Source: CAZJFH01 sp964545205 (GTDB lineage Bacteria > Pseudomonadota > Alphaproteobacteria > Rhodospirillales > Magnetospirillaceae). From it: a stretch of DNA of 64,000 nucleotides. The translations under genes were made by a program, and so were the position numbers. The notes beneath the pieces are model-generated. The model was not told the DNA's origin and ran no database searches. It saw nothing but the letters and a program-made list of their open reading frames with translations. Shown here piece after piece: positions 17,406-26,235 of this stretch. The first letter of the stretch is position 1; each line of letters opens with the position of its first letter. The stretch is taken from contig CAZJFH010000008.1 of assembly GCA_964545205.1 (NCBI GenBank), forward strand, positions 1-64,000, in the 5' to 3' direction.

Positions 17406-17861
17406 ATGAGCGAAGCATACTACGACATCGTTCGGCTGATCGAACGCCTGCACCGGCACTTCCTCGACGTTCTGCGCACCGAACTGCGCGAAAGGAACGT
17501 CGAGGACATCAATGCCGTCCAGGCGTTACTTCTTTACAACATCGGCGAGGCCGAAGTCGTGATCCGTGATCTGAAGGACCGCGGCTACTATCACGGCTCG
17601 AACGTGTCGTACAACATCAAGAAGCTGACGGAATTCGGCTACATCGAGCAGGAACGCTGCGCCCATGACCGCCGCTCGATCCGCCTGAAGCTGACCGACA
17701 AGGGCATGAGCCTGTGCAACGCGGTCGCCGACCTGCAGCGCCACCTCGCGGCCAAGTCGGCCGCGTCGCCGGACGCCGTGGCCGAACTGCAGACCGCCGG
17801 CCAGTCGCTGCAGCGGCTGGAACGCATCTGGACGGACTTCATCCGCTACGGCCGCGACTGA
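17406..17861 (+). CDS. MarR-family winged-helix regulator (LdtR-like)
   Basis: A 151-residue DNA-binding protein. The winged helix is seen in the recognition region GSNVSYNIKKLTEFGYIEQERCAHDRRS (about residues 60-88), where HDRRS is the MarR wing. This particular sequence style resembles LdtR, the alphaproteobacterial regulator of L,D-transpeptidases and osmotic stress genes. It is divergent from the ABC transporter genes, so it may regulate them; that link is inferred from position only. The target and ligand are unknown. Confidence 0.85.
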   Translation: MSEAYYDIVRLIERLHRHFLDVLRTELRERNVEDINAVQALLLYNIGEAEVVIRDLKDRGYYHGSNVSYNIKKLTEFGYIEQERCAHDRRSIRLKLTDKGMSLCNAVADLQRHLAAKSAASPDAVAELQTAGQSLQRLERIWTDFIRYGRD

Positions 17862-17994
17862 CGCGGCCTGCCCGCAGCGCCCTCAGGTCTGCGAACTGGA
17901 CTGCGGGTTGCGCTTGTCCCGTTGCGCTGTTCGGATGCTTCCTCGGGTCAGCATGCGCTGAAGGCTTCGGCGCCGTCCCGCGGGCGGACGGCGT

Positions 17995-18783
17995 TCATCC
18001 CGAGGCCAGCGGCTGATAGAGCCCCGGCGCCATGCCGGCCCGCGCCCGGGCCTCGGCGTTGAACGGCGGCTTGAGGCGGCCCCGGAAATGCTCGCGCACC
18101 TTGGCCCGCCAGGTTTCGGCCACCGGCAGTCCGTCGCGCGCGCACAGCCAGGCGAACCAGCGGCTGCCGATGGCGACGTGGTCGATCTCGTCCTCGTAGA
18201 TGCGCCGCAGCAGCGCCGCCGTCTCGTCGTCGCCCTGGGCGGCGAAGCGGCGGATCGTCTCGGGCGTCACGTCGAGCCCGCGCGCCTCCAGCACCATCGG
18301 CACCACCGCCAGCCGCCCGAGCGGGTCGCCGGCGGTCTGCCCGGCGGCCTCCCACAGCCCGTCATGGGCGGGGTGGTCGCCGTAGGCGGCGCCGAACGCC
18401 GCCAGCCGGTCGGCGAGCAGCCGGAAGTGGATCGCCTCGTCCTCGGCGACCTTGACGTAGTCGTCGAAGAAGGCGCGCGGCCAGTCGATGTCGGGAAACC
18501 GCGCCAGCAGATCCCAGGCGAGATCGAGGGCGTTGAGCTCGATATGCGCCAAGGCGTGGATCAGCGCCACCCGGCCGAGCGCGCCGGTGCTGCGCTTGGG
18601 CATGTGCTTGGGCGCCAGGAGCAGCGGACGCTCGGGCCGGGCCGGCCGCGCCGGCGGCGTCGCCCGCCCCGCCTCGCCGATCGCGCCGTCGCGCCACGCC
18701 GCCGCGGCCTCCAGGCTCAGCGCCACCTTGGCGGCGGGATCGGCGGTGGCCAGGATGCGGCAGGCCGCGTCGCGCAGGACCAT
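17995..18783 (-). CDS. DUF455 ferritin-like protein
   Basis: A 262-residue protein of the DUF455 family, predicted to form a four-helix ferritin-like bundle. Pairs of Glu and His that could bind a di-metal site are visible: HALAHIELNALDLAWD near residues 76-91, FDDYVKVAEDEAIHFRLL near 105-122, and EDEIDHVAIGSRW near 201-213. The C-terminal KVREHFRGRLKPPFNAEARA is a family hallmark. The biochemical role of the family is not established. Confidence 0.85.
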   Translation of the reverse strand: MVLRDAACRILATADPAAKVALSLEAAAAWRDGAIGEAGRATPPARPARPERPLLLAPKHMPKRSTGALGRVALIHALAHIELNALDLAWDLLARFPDIDWPRAFFDDYVKVAEDEAIHFRLLADRLAAFGAAYGDHPAHDGLWEAAGQTAGDPLGRLAVVPMVLEARGLDVTPETIRRFAAQGDDETAALLRRIYEDEIDHVAIGSRWFAWLCARDGLPVAETWRAKVREHFRGRLKPPFNAEARARAGMAPGLYQPLASG

Positions 18784-19088
18784 GGTCGGTATCTCTCTCG
18801 GCAGGGGCGGCGGTATTCAGCGCCCTCGGCGCCGGACTGTCAATCCTTCGGCGGGGCCGCCTCCTCCGCGCTCATCCTTCGCTACGTCCTTTGGCGTAGA
18901 CGAGGTGAAAAGGACATGCGCCGATCGCACAATTGTCGACAAGTCGGCGCCTGCGTAATCTTTCAGTACGCTTGCATTGGGGGCCGCCACCGCGCGGATT
19001 TCACGACAAGTTCACTGTCAGGCTCTGACGAACCGCTGTACTGATCTCGTCGCAACGCACGACGTAGGGCTCGGGGAAACGCTCCAGG
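18784..19088. other. Intergenic region, no feature recognised
   Basis: A 305-bp spacer between the start of the DUF455 gene (minus) and the start of the next plus-strand gene. It must contain the promoters of both. I see no strong hairpin, repeat or ORF with a ribosome binding site. Base composition is somewhat less GC-rich around 18900-18970. Confidence 0.5.
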
Positions 19089-19676
19089 ATGACCGCATAC
19101 AACTCCCGGGCTGGACGCGCCATCGATGGCCGCGCCCAGCCCAGCTTTCCGAATTTGCGTCTCGACGCCACGGCGGCCCAGGTGTTCGGGCTTGCCGAAG
19201 CCGACGACGACGCGCTTCGCGCCATCGCCGAGGCGGGTCAGCAGGCGATGCTGGCCGGCGCAGAGGGGGAGACCGGCGATCTCGCCTTCTTCCTGATCGC
19301 CTGGGCCGCCGAGCGCATGGCGGCCGAGCGTATCGCGGCGGGCGATCTCGGCATCGACGCGCCGCTGGCGGAGATTTCGGCGCGGGTCGCCGCCGAGTCG
19401 CTGGACTCGCTGGCGGAGGACACGGCCTGGGCCGGCCTGGTCGCCGAATACCGCGCGCTGGCCGACGAGATTCTGATCGAGACCCTGAACGATCTGCGCG
19501 AGTTCGCGATGGTGGTGCTGTATTCCGGCCGGCGCGAGGAATACGCCCGGCGCTGGGCCGCCGGCATGCACGCCCTGGGCCGCGCCTGTCCCGAGGCGGC
19601 GCGGCGCGCCCGTCTGACGCCGTCCTGCTGCGCGCCGATGCCGCGCGAGACCTTGCCGCTGCTGCTGGCCGGCTGA
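19089..19676 (+). CDS. Hypothetical protein, unknown family
   Basis: Encodes 195 residues; no family recognised. The protein is Ala/Glu/Arg-rich and probably all-alpha, without a signal peptide or membrane helix. Two Cys stand together near the C-terminus (LTPSCCAP). Codon third positions are strongly GC-biased on this strand, supporting coding. The start at 19089 (MTAYNSRAG) is the only ATG that keeps the whole biased region; the ribosome binding site is weak. It is convergent with the hydrolase gene, 6 bp away. Confidence 0.65.
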   Translation: MTAYNSRAGRAIDGRAQPSFPNLRLDATAAQVFGLAEADDDALRAIAEAGQQAMLAGAEGETGDLAFFLIAWAAERMAAERIAAGDLGIDAPLAEISARVAAESLDSLAEDTAWAGLVAEYRALADEILIETLNDLREFAMVVLYSGRREEYARRWAAGMHALGRACPEAARRARLTPSCCAPMPRETLPLLLAG

Positions 19677-19682
19677 CCCACC

Positions 19683-20558
19683 CTAGAGCCCGGCCGCGTC
19701 GCGCAGGAACGCCACCAGCTCGGCGCCGTGCCGCCTGACGTAGGCGGTCGGGTTGTGACCCGCGCCGGCGATCTTGCGCAGGACCACCGTCGCCGCGCCG
19801 CGATTGGCGAAGATCGCCTCGGCGTCGGCGGCCGGCGTGACCTCGTCGCGGTCGCCGTGGACCAGCAGCAAGGGACAGCGCACCCGCGCGACCACCCGGC
19901 GCGGCGCGATGTCGTCGTAGCGATGCCCGATCGCGCGTTCGACCTTGCGCAGCACCCACCATCCCACCGGCCAGAACGGAATCCGCCGCTCGTCCATGAA
20001 GCGGCGCATCAGCTCGGCGGGATGGGCGAAGGCGGCGATGGCGACGGCCGCGAACAGGTCGTCGCGGCGCGACGCGGTCAGGATCGTCGCCGAGGCCCCG
20101 ACCGAATGGCCGAGCGCCGCGATCGCGCCCACCTCGGGCCGCGCCTTCAGCCAGTCCAGCGCGCAAGACAGGTCCTCGGCGAAGCGCGGCATCGAGGCGA
20201 AGTCGTCGTCGTCGGAGCGGCCGTGGCAGCGCGAATCGATCAGCAGCACGCCGAAGCCGCCGGCATGCAGCAGCGGCGCCAGCGGCAGCATCAGGTCGGC
20301 GCTGGCGCCCCAGCCGTGCACCACCGCCACCGCCGGCCCCGACGGCCCCGGCGGCGGCACGTACCATCCGAACAGGCGCTTGCCGCCGGCGGTGGCGATC
20401 GAGACCTCGTCGCAGGGCAGGCCGAGATCGGCCGGGCCGCGCGCCTTGGCCAGCCGCGGCACCCGGAACATCCGGCGGATCAGGCGCCGGCCGCCGAGTT
20501 CGGCGGCGACGGCGCCGGCGGCGAGGACTGCGACGGCGGCTGCGATCTCCAATTGCAT
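19683..20558 (-). CDS. Alpha/beta hydrolase with N-terminal membrane anchor
   Basis: A 291-residue serine hydrolase. The N-terminal hydrophobic segment (residues 1-22, MQLEIAAAVAVLAAGAVAAE) probably anchors it in the membrane. The fold is shown by VVHGWGAS (oxyanion hole), the nucleophile elbow GHSVGAS, the acid in VHGDRDEVTP and the His in GAGHNPTA near the C-terminus. I chose the ATG at 20558, since the frame further upstream runs through the opposite-strand GNAT gene. The two genes are divergent with about 50 bp between starts. The substrate is unknown. Confidence 0.85.
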   Translation of the reverse strand: MQLEIAAAVAVLAAGAVAAELGGRRLIRRMFRVPRLAKARGPADLGLPCDEVSIATAGGKRLFGWYVPPPGPSGPAVAVVHGWGASADLMLPLAPLLHAGGFGVLLIDSRCHGRSDDDDFASMPRFAEDLSCALDWLKARPEVGAIAALGHSVGASATILTASRRDDLFAAVAIAAFAHPAELMRRFMDERRIPFWPVGWWVLRKVERAIGHRYDDIAPRRVVARVRCPLLLVHGDRDEVTPAADAEAIFANRGAATVVLRKIAGAGHNPTAYVRRHGAELVAFLRDAAGL

Positions 20559-20609
20559 CGGCGCGGGGAATCGTTCTTGATCGTGGGAGACGCGAAACGG
20601 GAGGGGCGC

Positions 20610-21122
20610 GTGGCGGAGCTGATCATCGAGGACGGGCGCCGCGATGTAAAGGCGGCGGAGACCTTGTTGCGCGAATACATGCGCGGCCATCTCGACGAGG
20701 TCGGCGGCCGTTTCGGCGTGCAGACCACGGTGTCGGACGCGCTGGCCGAGGACCTGGCGGCCCTGCGCGACCCCGACCGCCAGGACCGGGGCCTGCTGGT
20801 CGCCTGGCACGACGGCACGCCGGCCGGCTGCGTCGCCCTGGTCGCCGGCGCCGACGACACGGTCAGGCTCGGCCGGCTTTACGTGCGGCCGGCCTATCGC
20901 CGCGCCGGCATCGGCCGCCGGCTCGCCGAGGCGGCGCTGCTGGCCGCGCAAATGGGGGCCGCCGCCGCGGTGCGGCTCGATGCCCATGACGGCGCCGTCC
21001 CGGCGCTGGCGCTGTTCGAGAGCCTGGGCTTCGCCCCCATCCCGCCCGACCCCGCCGCGGCGGTCGCCGAGGACCTGCACCCGCAATGGGTGTTCATGGA
21101 GCTGGCGCTGGCGGCGGCGTGA
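20610..21122 (+). CDS. GNAT family N-acetyltransferase
   Basis: A 170-residue acetyltransferase. The acetyl-CoA binding motif A is evident as LGRLYVRPAYRRAGIGRRLAEAAL (about residues 91-115), and FESLGFAPI near residue 138 is motif B. I prefer the GTG at 20610 with GGGAGGGG just upstream; in-frame GTG (20583) and TTG (20577) codons are alternatives. The acceptor substrate cannot be predicted. Confidence 0.82.
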   Translation: MAELIIEDGRRDVKAAETLLREYMRGHLDEVGGRFGVQTTVSDALAEDLAALRDPDRQDRGLLVAWHDGTPAGCVALVAGADDTVRLGRLYVRPAYRRAGIGRRLAEAALLAAQMGAAAAVRLDAHDGAVPALALFESLGFAPIPPDPAAAVAEDLHPQWVFMELALAAA

Positions 21123-21173
21123 GCCGGAGGGCGGCGGCTTTCTCCTTCTCCCGCCCGCGGGGCCTCCGCCGTC

Positions 21174-22331
21174 CTATCCGTTCGCCACCCGCCGCGAGGC
21201 AACCGCCATCGCCAGACCAAAGGCCGCGAAGCCCGCGAAGGCGACGGCGTGGCCGCCGGCGTCGATCATCCAGCCGGACAGCGGCGAGCCCAGCGCCTGC
21301 CCGATGGTGGTGGCGAGGAGCGGCATCACCGGTCCGAGGGCCGGCCGTTCGGCCATGATCCGCACGCCGCGGACCAGATAGAAGCCGGTCAGGGTCATGT
21401 AGGACGCCCCGAAGGCCGCGGCGGAGACCAGGCCCAGCGCCAGCACGTCGGGCGCGGCGGCCGCCAGGCCCAGCGAACAGGCCATCAGGGCCAGCGCCAG
21501 CGTGTGGGTCCGGCCGGCGCCGAGACGGTCGATCAGGTCGCCGGCGGCACTGCCCATCAGGCCGGCAAGCCCCACAGCCAGCCACATCCAGCCGCTGTGC
21601 GCGGCAGACAGCCCGCCCTGGCGGACCACCAGATCGGGGGCGAAGACCCAGTAGATGCTGCTGGCCAGTCCCATGCCGCCGGCCAGCGCGCTCAGCCGCG
21701 CGATGGCTCGCCACTGGGCGGAACTGACCGCCGGCAGCGGCGCGCCGCCGCCCGCCGCCGTCCCGGCGGCCGGGCGTCCCGGAAGGTAGGCCAAGGCCGC
21801 CAACGCCCCCGCGGCGGCCAGCAGCGCGAAGGCCATGTAGGCGGAGCGCCAGGCGCCCATCAACCACGCCATCGCCGGCATCGCCAGCGCCACGCCCAGG
21901 CTCGTTCCCGCATTGTGGATGGCGTTCACCCGCCCGCGCAGGACGGGGTGCACGACCCGGTGCACGGCCTGGGCCATGACCGGCGACGACAGCCCGGTGC
22001 TGATGCCGCAAACGGCGACGCCCGCGCCCAGCACGACCACGCCGGAGGCGTTGGCGATCGCGAACAGGCCCGCCGCAGCCAGGCCCGCCGCCAGGCCGCC
22101 GGCCAGCCGCGTGCCCAGCCGCTGCGACACGATCGGCCCGATCAGGACGGCGCCGATGAAGCTGACGAACGGCACGGCGCCGACGATCCCGGCCTCGGTG
22201 GCGTCGAGCCCGAGATCGCTGCGGATGGCCGGCAGGAAAAGACCGAACACGAACCGGGCCAGCCCGTAGGTTATCGCGATGATGCCGCTGCCGAGAACGG
22301 CGATGCCGAGGGTGGAGGGGTGACGCAACAC
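21174..22331 (-). CDS. Major facilitator superfamily transporter
   Basis: A 385-residue permease with about twelve transmembrane helices. The motif between helices 2 and 3 (GPIVSQRLGTRLAGG) and the opening GITYGLARFVFGLFLP-like segment (AITYGLARFVFGLF) are typical of MFS exporters related to YbfB/YjiJ. No ATG fits the start of helix 1; the GTG at 22331 is the best start. prfB ends 48 bp upstream on the same strand. The substrate is unknown. Confidence 0.82.
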   Translation of the reverse strand: MLRHPSTLGIAVLGSGIIAITYGLARFVFGLFLPAIRSDLGLDATEAGIVGAVPFVSFIGAVLIGPIVSQRLGTRLAGGLAAGLAAAGLFAIANASGVVVLGAGVAVCGISTGLSSPVMAQAVHRVVHPVLRGRVNAIHNAGTSLGVALAMPAMAWLMGAWRSAYMAFALLAAAGALAALAYLPGRPAAGTAAGGGAPLPAVSSAQWRAIARLSALAGGMGLASSIYWVFAPDLVVRQGGLSAAHSGWMWLAVGLAGLMGSAAGDLIDRLGAGRTHTLALALMACSLGLAAAAPDVLALGLVSAAAFGASYMTLTGFYLVRGVRIMAERPALGPVMPLLATTIGQALGSPLSGWMIDAGGHAVAFAGFAAFGLAMAVASRRVANG

Positions 22332-22378
22332 ATCTTCGTCCGGTCTGCCGCGTCCCGCTCCCCTCGCCCTCCCGTCGC

Positions 22379-23498
22379 TCAGGCGCTTTCCTCGTCGGCG
22401 CCCTGCAGGCGCGAGGCCAGCGAGGCCGCCATGAACTGGTCGAGGTCGCCGTCGAGCACGCCCTGGGTGTCGGAGGTCTCGACGTTGGTGCGCAGGTCCT
22501 TGACCATCTGATAGGGCTGCAGCACGTAGGAGCGGATCTGGTGGCCCCAGCCGATGTCGGTCTTGGCGTCCTCCAGCGCCTGGCTCGCCGCCTCGCGCTT
22601 CTGCAACTCGGCCTCGTACATCCGCGCCTTGAGCATGTTCCAGGCGTTGGCCCGGTTCTGGTGCTGCGAGCGCTGGGTCTGGCTGGCGACGACGATGCCG
22701 GTCGGCAGGTGGGTGATGCGCACCGCCGAGTCGGTCTTGTTGACGTGCTGGCCGCCGGCGCCCGAGGCGCGGTAGGTGTCGATGCGGCAGTCCTTCTCGT
22801 TGATCTCGATCTCGATCGAGTCGTCGATCACCGGATAGACCCACACCGACGAGAAGCTGGTGTGGCGCCGCGCCGCCGAATCGTAGGGCGAGATGCGCAC
22901 CAGGCGGTGGACGCCGCTTTCGGTCTTCAGCCAGCCGTAGGCGTTGGGCCCCGAGACCTTTACGGTGGCCGACTTGATGCCGGCCTCTTCGCCCGGGCTC
23001 TCTTCGACCCACTCGACCTTGTAGCCGTGCTGCTCGGCCCAGCGGGTGTACATGCGCATCAGCATCTCGGCCCAGTCCTGCGACTCGGTGCCGCCGGCGC
23101 CGGCATGGACTTCGAGGTAGCAGTCGTTGCCGTCGGCCTCGCCCGAGAGCAGGCTTTCCAGCTCGAGCTTCTTGGCATGGTCGCGCATCTGCCTGAGCGT
23201 CGCCTCGGCCTCCTTGACGACGTCGTCGTCGCCGTCGGCCTCGCCGAGTTCGATCAGCCCGAGCATGTCGGCCAGGTCGGTCTCGAGCTTGCGGTAGCCG
23301 CCGATCTTGCCGTCGAGCATGTTGCGCTCGCGCATGATCTTCTGGGCTTCGTCAGGATTGTTCCAGAGGTTGGGATCCTCGGCCAGGGCGTTCAGTTCGT
23401 CGAGGCGACGGAGAGCGTTGTCCCAGTCAAAGATGCCTCCTCAGCAGCGCCATGGACTGCTTGATCTCGTCGGCGATCGACTCGATCTCGGCACGCAT
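22379..23498 (-). CDS. prfB: Peptide chain release factor 2, with programmed +1 frameshift
   Basis: RF2 recognises UGA and UAA stop codons and triggers peptide release. The first 23 codons from the ATG at 23498 end at an in-frame TGA (23429-23427); a +1 shift there joins them to a 349-codon frame, giving 372 aa, the normal RF2 length. The peptidyl-tRNA hydrolysis motif GGQ is in ASGAGGQHVNKTD. The stop-codon recognition tripeptide region reads RISPYDSAARRH, with SPY in place of the enterobacterial SPF, which is common in alphaproteobacteria. mrcA lies upstream on the same strand. Confidence 0.96.
23426..23441 (-). promoter_or_regulatory. Programmed +1 frameshift site of prfB
   Basis: On the minus strand the order is AGGAGG (23441-23436), three bases, then CTTTGAC (23432-23426). 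This is the exact arrangement of the Escherichia coli prfB site: an internal Shine-Dalgarno, CTT, and a poor-context TGA followed by C. RF2 thus autoregulates its own synthesis, since low RF2 favours slippage. Confidence 0.95.
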
Positions 23499-23584
23499 TT
23501 GCGTTCCTCGTGTTTCGCTTCGGGTTCAGGACGGTTGTTGTAGGGGTTGCGGCCGGGGAGCGCAAGGGGGGCGGGTCGATGATG

Positions 23585-23669
23585 AACCACAGAGACACAG
23601 AGACGCAGAGAAGGCACAGAGACCAGGTTCGACTCTGCGACTTCTCGGTGCCTCTGTGTCTCTGTGGTT
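23585..23669. repeat. Inverted repeat ACCACAGAGACACAGAG element
   Basis: Perfect 18-bp arms (AACCACAGAGACACAGAG at 23585-23602 and its complement at 23652-23669) bracket a partly self-complementary centre containing GCAGAGAAGGCAC and GTGCC-type pieces. It lies between prfB and mrcA. Its A/G-rich composition contrasts with the surrounding GC-rich DNA. Similar CACAGAGACACAGAG repeats are dispersed in many unrelated bacterial genomes. Confidence 0.8.
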
Positions 23670-23685
23670 CCTTGGACCGAAAAGC

Positions 23686-26172
23686 TCAGTACAGGCCGCC
23701 CATCTCCGGCACCGGCGCGCCCTGCAGCGTCGGCGCCATGTCGGACGGCGGCGCGGCCTGGGCGCCGAACAGGTCGCCGAAGCCGGGCGGCGCGAATTCC
23801 TCGCCCAGCACCCGCTCGTGGCCGGTCGGCACGGTGTCGGGCTTGAACGCCTCGACGATGACGTCGGTGTCGCCGTACTGCGCCGGCAGGCCGGTCTCGT
23901 GGTTGACGCGCACCAGGCGGATGCCGGGCGGCATGCGGAACGGCGTCGGCGGCACGTCGGCCAGCGCCTCGCGCATGAACTCCTTGAAGATCGGCGCCGC
24001 CACCGACGAGCCGGTCTCCTTCTCGCCCAGCGTCGCCGGCTCGTCGAAGCCGACGAAGACGCCGACCGCCAGATCGGGGGCGAAGCCGACGAACCAGGTG
24101 TCGAAGCTGTCGTTCGAGGTGCCGGTCTTGCCGGCCAGCGGCCGGTTGAGCTCGGCGATGCGCCGGCCGGTGCCGCGCTCGACGACGCCCTGGAGGATCG
24201 AGACCATCTGGTAGGCGCTGGCCGGATCGGTCAGCCGCTCGCGGTCGTCGGGCAGCTCGGGCATGCCCTGGCCTTGGTAGAAGGTCGCGCGGCAATCGGC
24301 GCAGGCGCGGTCGTCGTGGCGGTAGACGGTCTTGCCGTTGCGGTCCTGGATGCGGTCGATCAGCGTCGGCACGACCTTCCTGCCGCCGTTGACCAGCATC
24401 GCATAGGCCGCCGTCATGCGCTGCACGGTGGTCTCGCCGGCGCCCAGCGACATCGCCAGGACCTCGGGCAGGTCGTCGACGATGCCGAACCTCTCGGCGT
24501 AGTCGGCGACCGTCGGCATGCCGACCGCCTGGGCCAGGCGCACGGTCATCAGGTTGCGCGACTTCTCGATGCCCATGCGCAGGGTCGTCGGGCCGAGAAA
24601 GTCGTTGGAGTAGTTCTGCGGCCGCCATTTCGGCAGGCCCGGCCCCTGGTCGAGTTCGATCGGCGCGTCGAGCACCAGCGTCGACGGCGTGTAGCCGTTG
24701 TCGAGCGCCGCCAGATAGACGAAGGGCTTGAACGCCGAGCCGGGCTGGCGCAGCGCCTGGCTGGCGCGGTTGAACTGGCTGCGCTCGTAGGAATAGCCGC
24801 CGACCATCGCCAGGATGCGCCCGGTATGCGGGTCCATCGCCACCAGCGCGCCCTCGACGGCCGGCATCTGGCGCAGCGCGTAGGCCCCCGGCGGCAGCTG
24901 CGCGCCGCCCTCGCCCGTCGCCACCGCCTCGACGGCGACGACGTCGCCCTTGCGCAGCACGTCGGCCGGGCGCTGCGGCGGATAGCCGTAACGCTGGCCC
25001 TCCAGCCACGGCCGCGCCCAAGCCATCTCGGAGAACGGGATCGTGCCGCGGCGTCCGTCGGCGAAGCCGATCTCGGCGGCGCCGGCGCCGACGCCGATGA
25101 CGATCGCCATCTCCCAGGGATCGAGGCCGGCCGGCTTCCTGATCGCCGCGAGCTGCCCGGCCCAGTCGGCCGACAGCGCCACGTGCTTGAGCGGCCCGCG
25201 CCAGCCGTGGCGGCGGTCGTAGTCGATCAGGCCCTGGCGCAGCGCGCGGGTGGCGATCCGCTGCAGCTCGGGGTCGAGGGTCGAACGCACCACCAGGCCG
25301 CCCTTGTACAGCGCGTCCTCGCCGTAACGCTGGGCGAGCTCGCGGCGGATGTCCTCGGCGAAGTAGTCGCCGCCCCTGACCATCTCGGCCTCGGCGCGCC
25401 GGCTCACGATCAGCGGCTCGGCCTGGGCCTGGCGGCCCTGCTCCGGCGACAGGTGGCCGTCCTCGACCATGCGGCCGATCACCCAGTCGCGGCGCGCCTT
25501 GGCGGCGCCGTGCTTGCGCACCGGGTGGTAGTTGTTCGGCGCCTTGGGCAGCGCCGCCAGGAACGCCGCCTCGGCGATGGTCAGCTCGTCGAGGCCCTTG
25601 TTGAAGTAGTTCATCGCCGCCGCGGCGACGCCGTAGGAGCCGAAGCCGAGATAGATCTCGTTCAGGTAAAGCTCGAGGATGTGCTCCTTGGTGAACGCCT
25701 TCTCGATGCGCAGCGCCAGGATCGCCTCCTTGACCTTGCGCTCGTACGAGACCTCGTTGGTCAGCAGGAAGTTCTTGGCGACCTGCTGGGTGATCGTCGA
25801 GGCGCCCTCGGGCCGGCGGTCGGAGCCGCGAATCTTGTTCGACACGTTGGACACGATGGCGCGCGCGACGCCGATCATGTCGATGCCGGGATGGGCCCAG
25901 AAGTTCTTGTCCTCGGCCGACAGGAAGGCGTTGCTGACGCGGCTGGGGATGGCCGAGAGCGGCACGAAGGTGCGCTTCTCGACCGCGTATTCGGCGACCA
26001 GGCGGCCATCGCCGGCATAGACGCGGGTGGTCACCGGCGGCTCGTAGTGGGCGAGCTGGTGGTAGTCGGGCAGGCCGCGGCCGAAATGCCAGAAGGCGCC
26101 CAGAACGACGCCGATGCCGATGATCGACAGCAGCAGCACGCTGCTGAAGAGGAACACGAGAAACCTGAGCAT
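23686..26172 (-). CDS. mrcA: Penicillin-binding protein 1A (bifunctional class A PBP)
   Basis: An 828-residue membrane-anchored enzyme that polymerises glycan strands and cross-links peptidoglycan. One N-terminal transmembrane helix (residues 3-28) is followed by the glycosyltransferase domain with the catalytic Glu87 in EDKNFWAHPGID and the EGASTITQQVAKN motif. The transpeptidase domain has Ser479 in PGSAFKPF, SRN near residue 540 and KTGTSND. An OB-like insert lies between the two. The order prfB–mrcA–amiC–(rne) is typical of alphaproteobacteria. The gene ends just before the inverted repeat at 23585-23669. Confidence 0.95.
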   Translation of the reverse strand: MLRFLVFLFSSVLLLSIIGIGVVLGAFWHFGRGLPDYHQLAHYEPPVTTRVYAGDGRLVAEYAVEKRTFVPLSAIPSRVSNAFLSAEDKNFWAHPGIDMIGVARAIVSNVSNKIRGSDRRPEGASTITQQVAKNFLLTNEVSYERKVKEAILALRIEKAFTKEHILELYLNEIYLGFGSYGVAAAAMNYFNKGLDELTIAEAAFLAALPKAPNNYHPVRKHGAAKARRDWVIGRMVEDGHLSPEQGRQAQAEPLIVSRRAEAEMVRGGDYFAEDIRRELAQRYGEDALYKGGLVVRSTLDPELQRIATRALRQGLIDYDRRHGWRGPLKHVALSADWAGQLAAIRKPAGLDPWEMAIVIGVGAGAAEIGFADGRRGTIPFSEMAWARPWLEGQRYGYPPQRPADVLRKGDVVAVEAVATGEGGAQLPPGAYALRQMPAVEGALVAMDPHTGRILAMVGGYSYERSQFNRASQALRQPGSAFKPFVYLAALDNGYTPSTLVLDAPIELDQGPGLPKWRPQNYSNDFLGPTTLRMGIEKSRNLMTVRLAQAVGMPTVADYAERFGIVDDLPEVLAMSLGAGETTVQRMTAAYAMLVNGGRKVVPTLIDRIQDRNGKTVYRHDDRACADCRATFYQGQGMPELPDDRERLTDPASAYQMVSILQGVVERGTGRRIAELNRPLAGKTGTSNDSFDTWFVGFAPDLAVGVFVGFDEPATLGEKETGSSVAAPIFKEFMREALADVPPTPFRMPPGIRLVRVNHETGLPAQYGDTDVIVEAFKPDTVPTGHERVLGEEFAPPGFGDLFGAQAAPPSDMAPTLQGAPVPEMGGLY

Positions 26173-26235
26173 AGGCGGAGTGCTTCGTCCTTGTTCGCCG
26201 CGGCTAGGCAGCCTTAGACCCAGAATGTGGCACGG

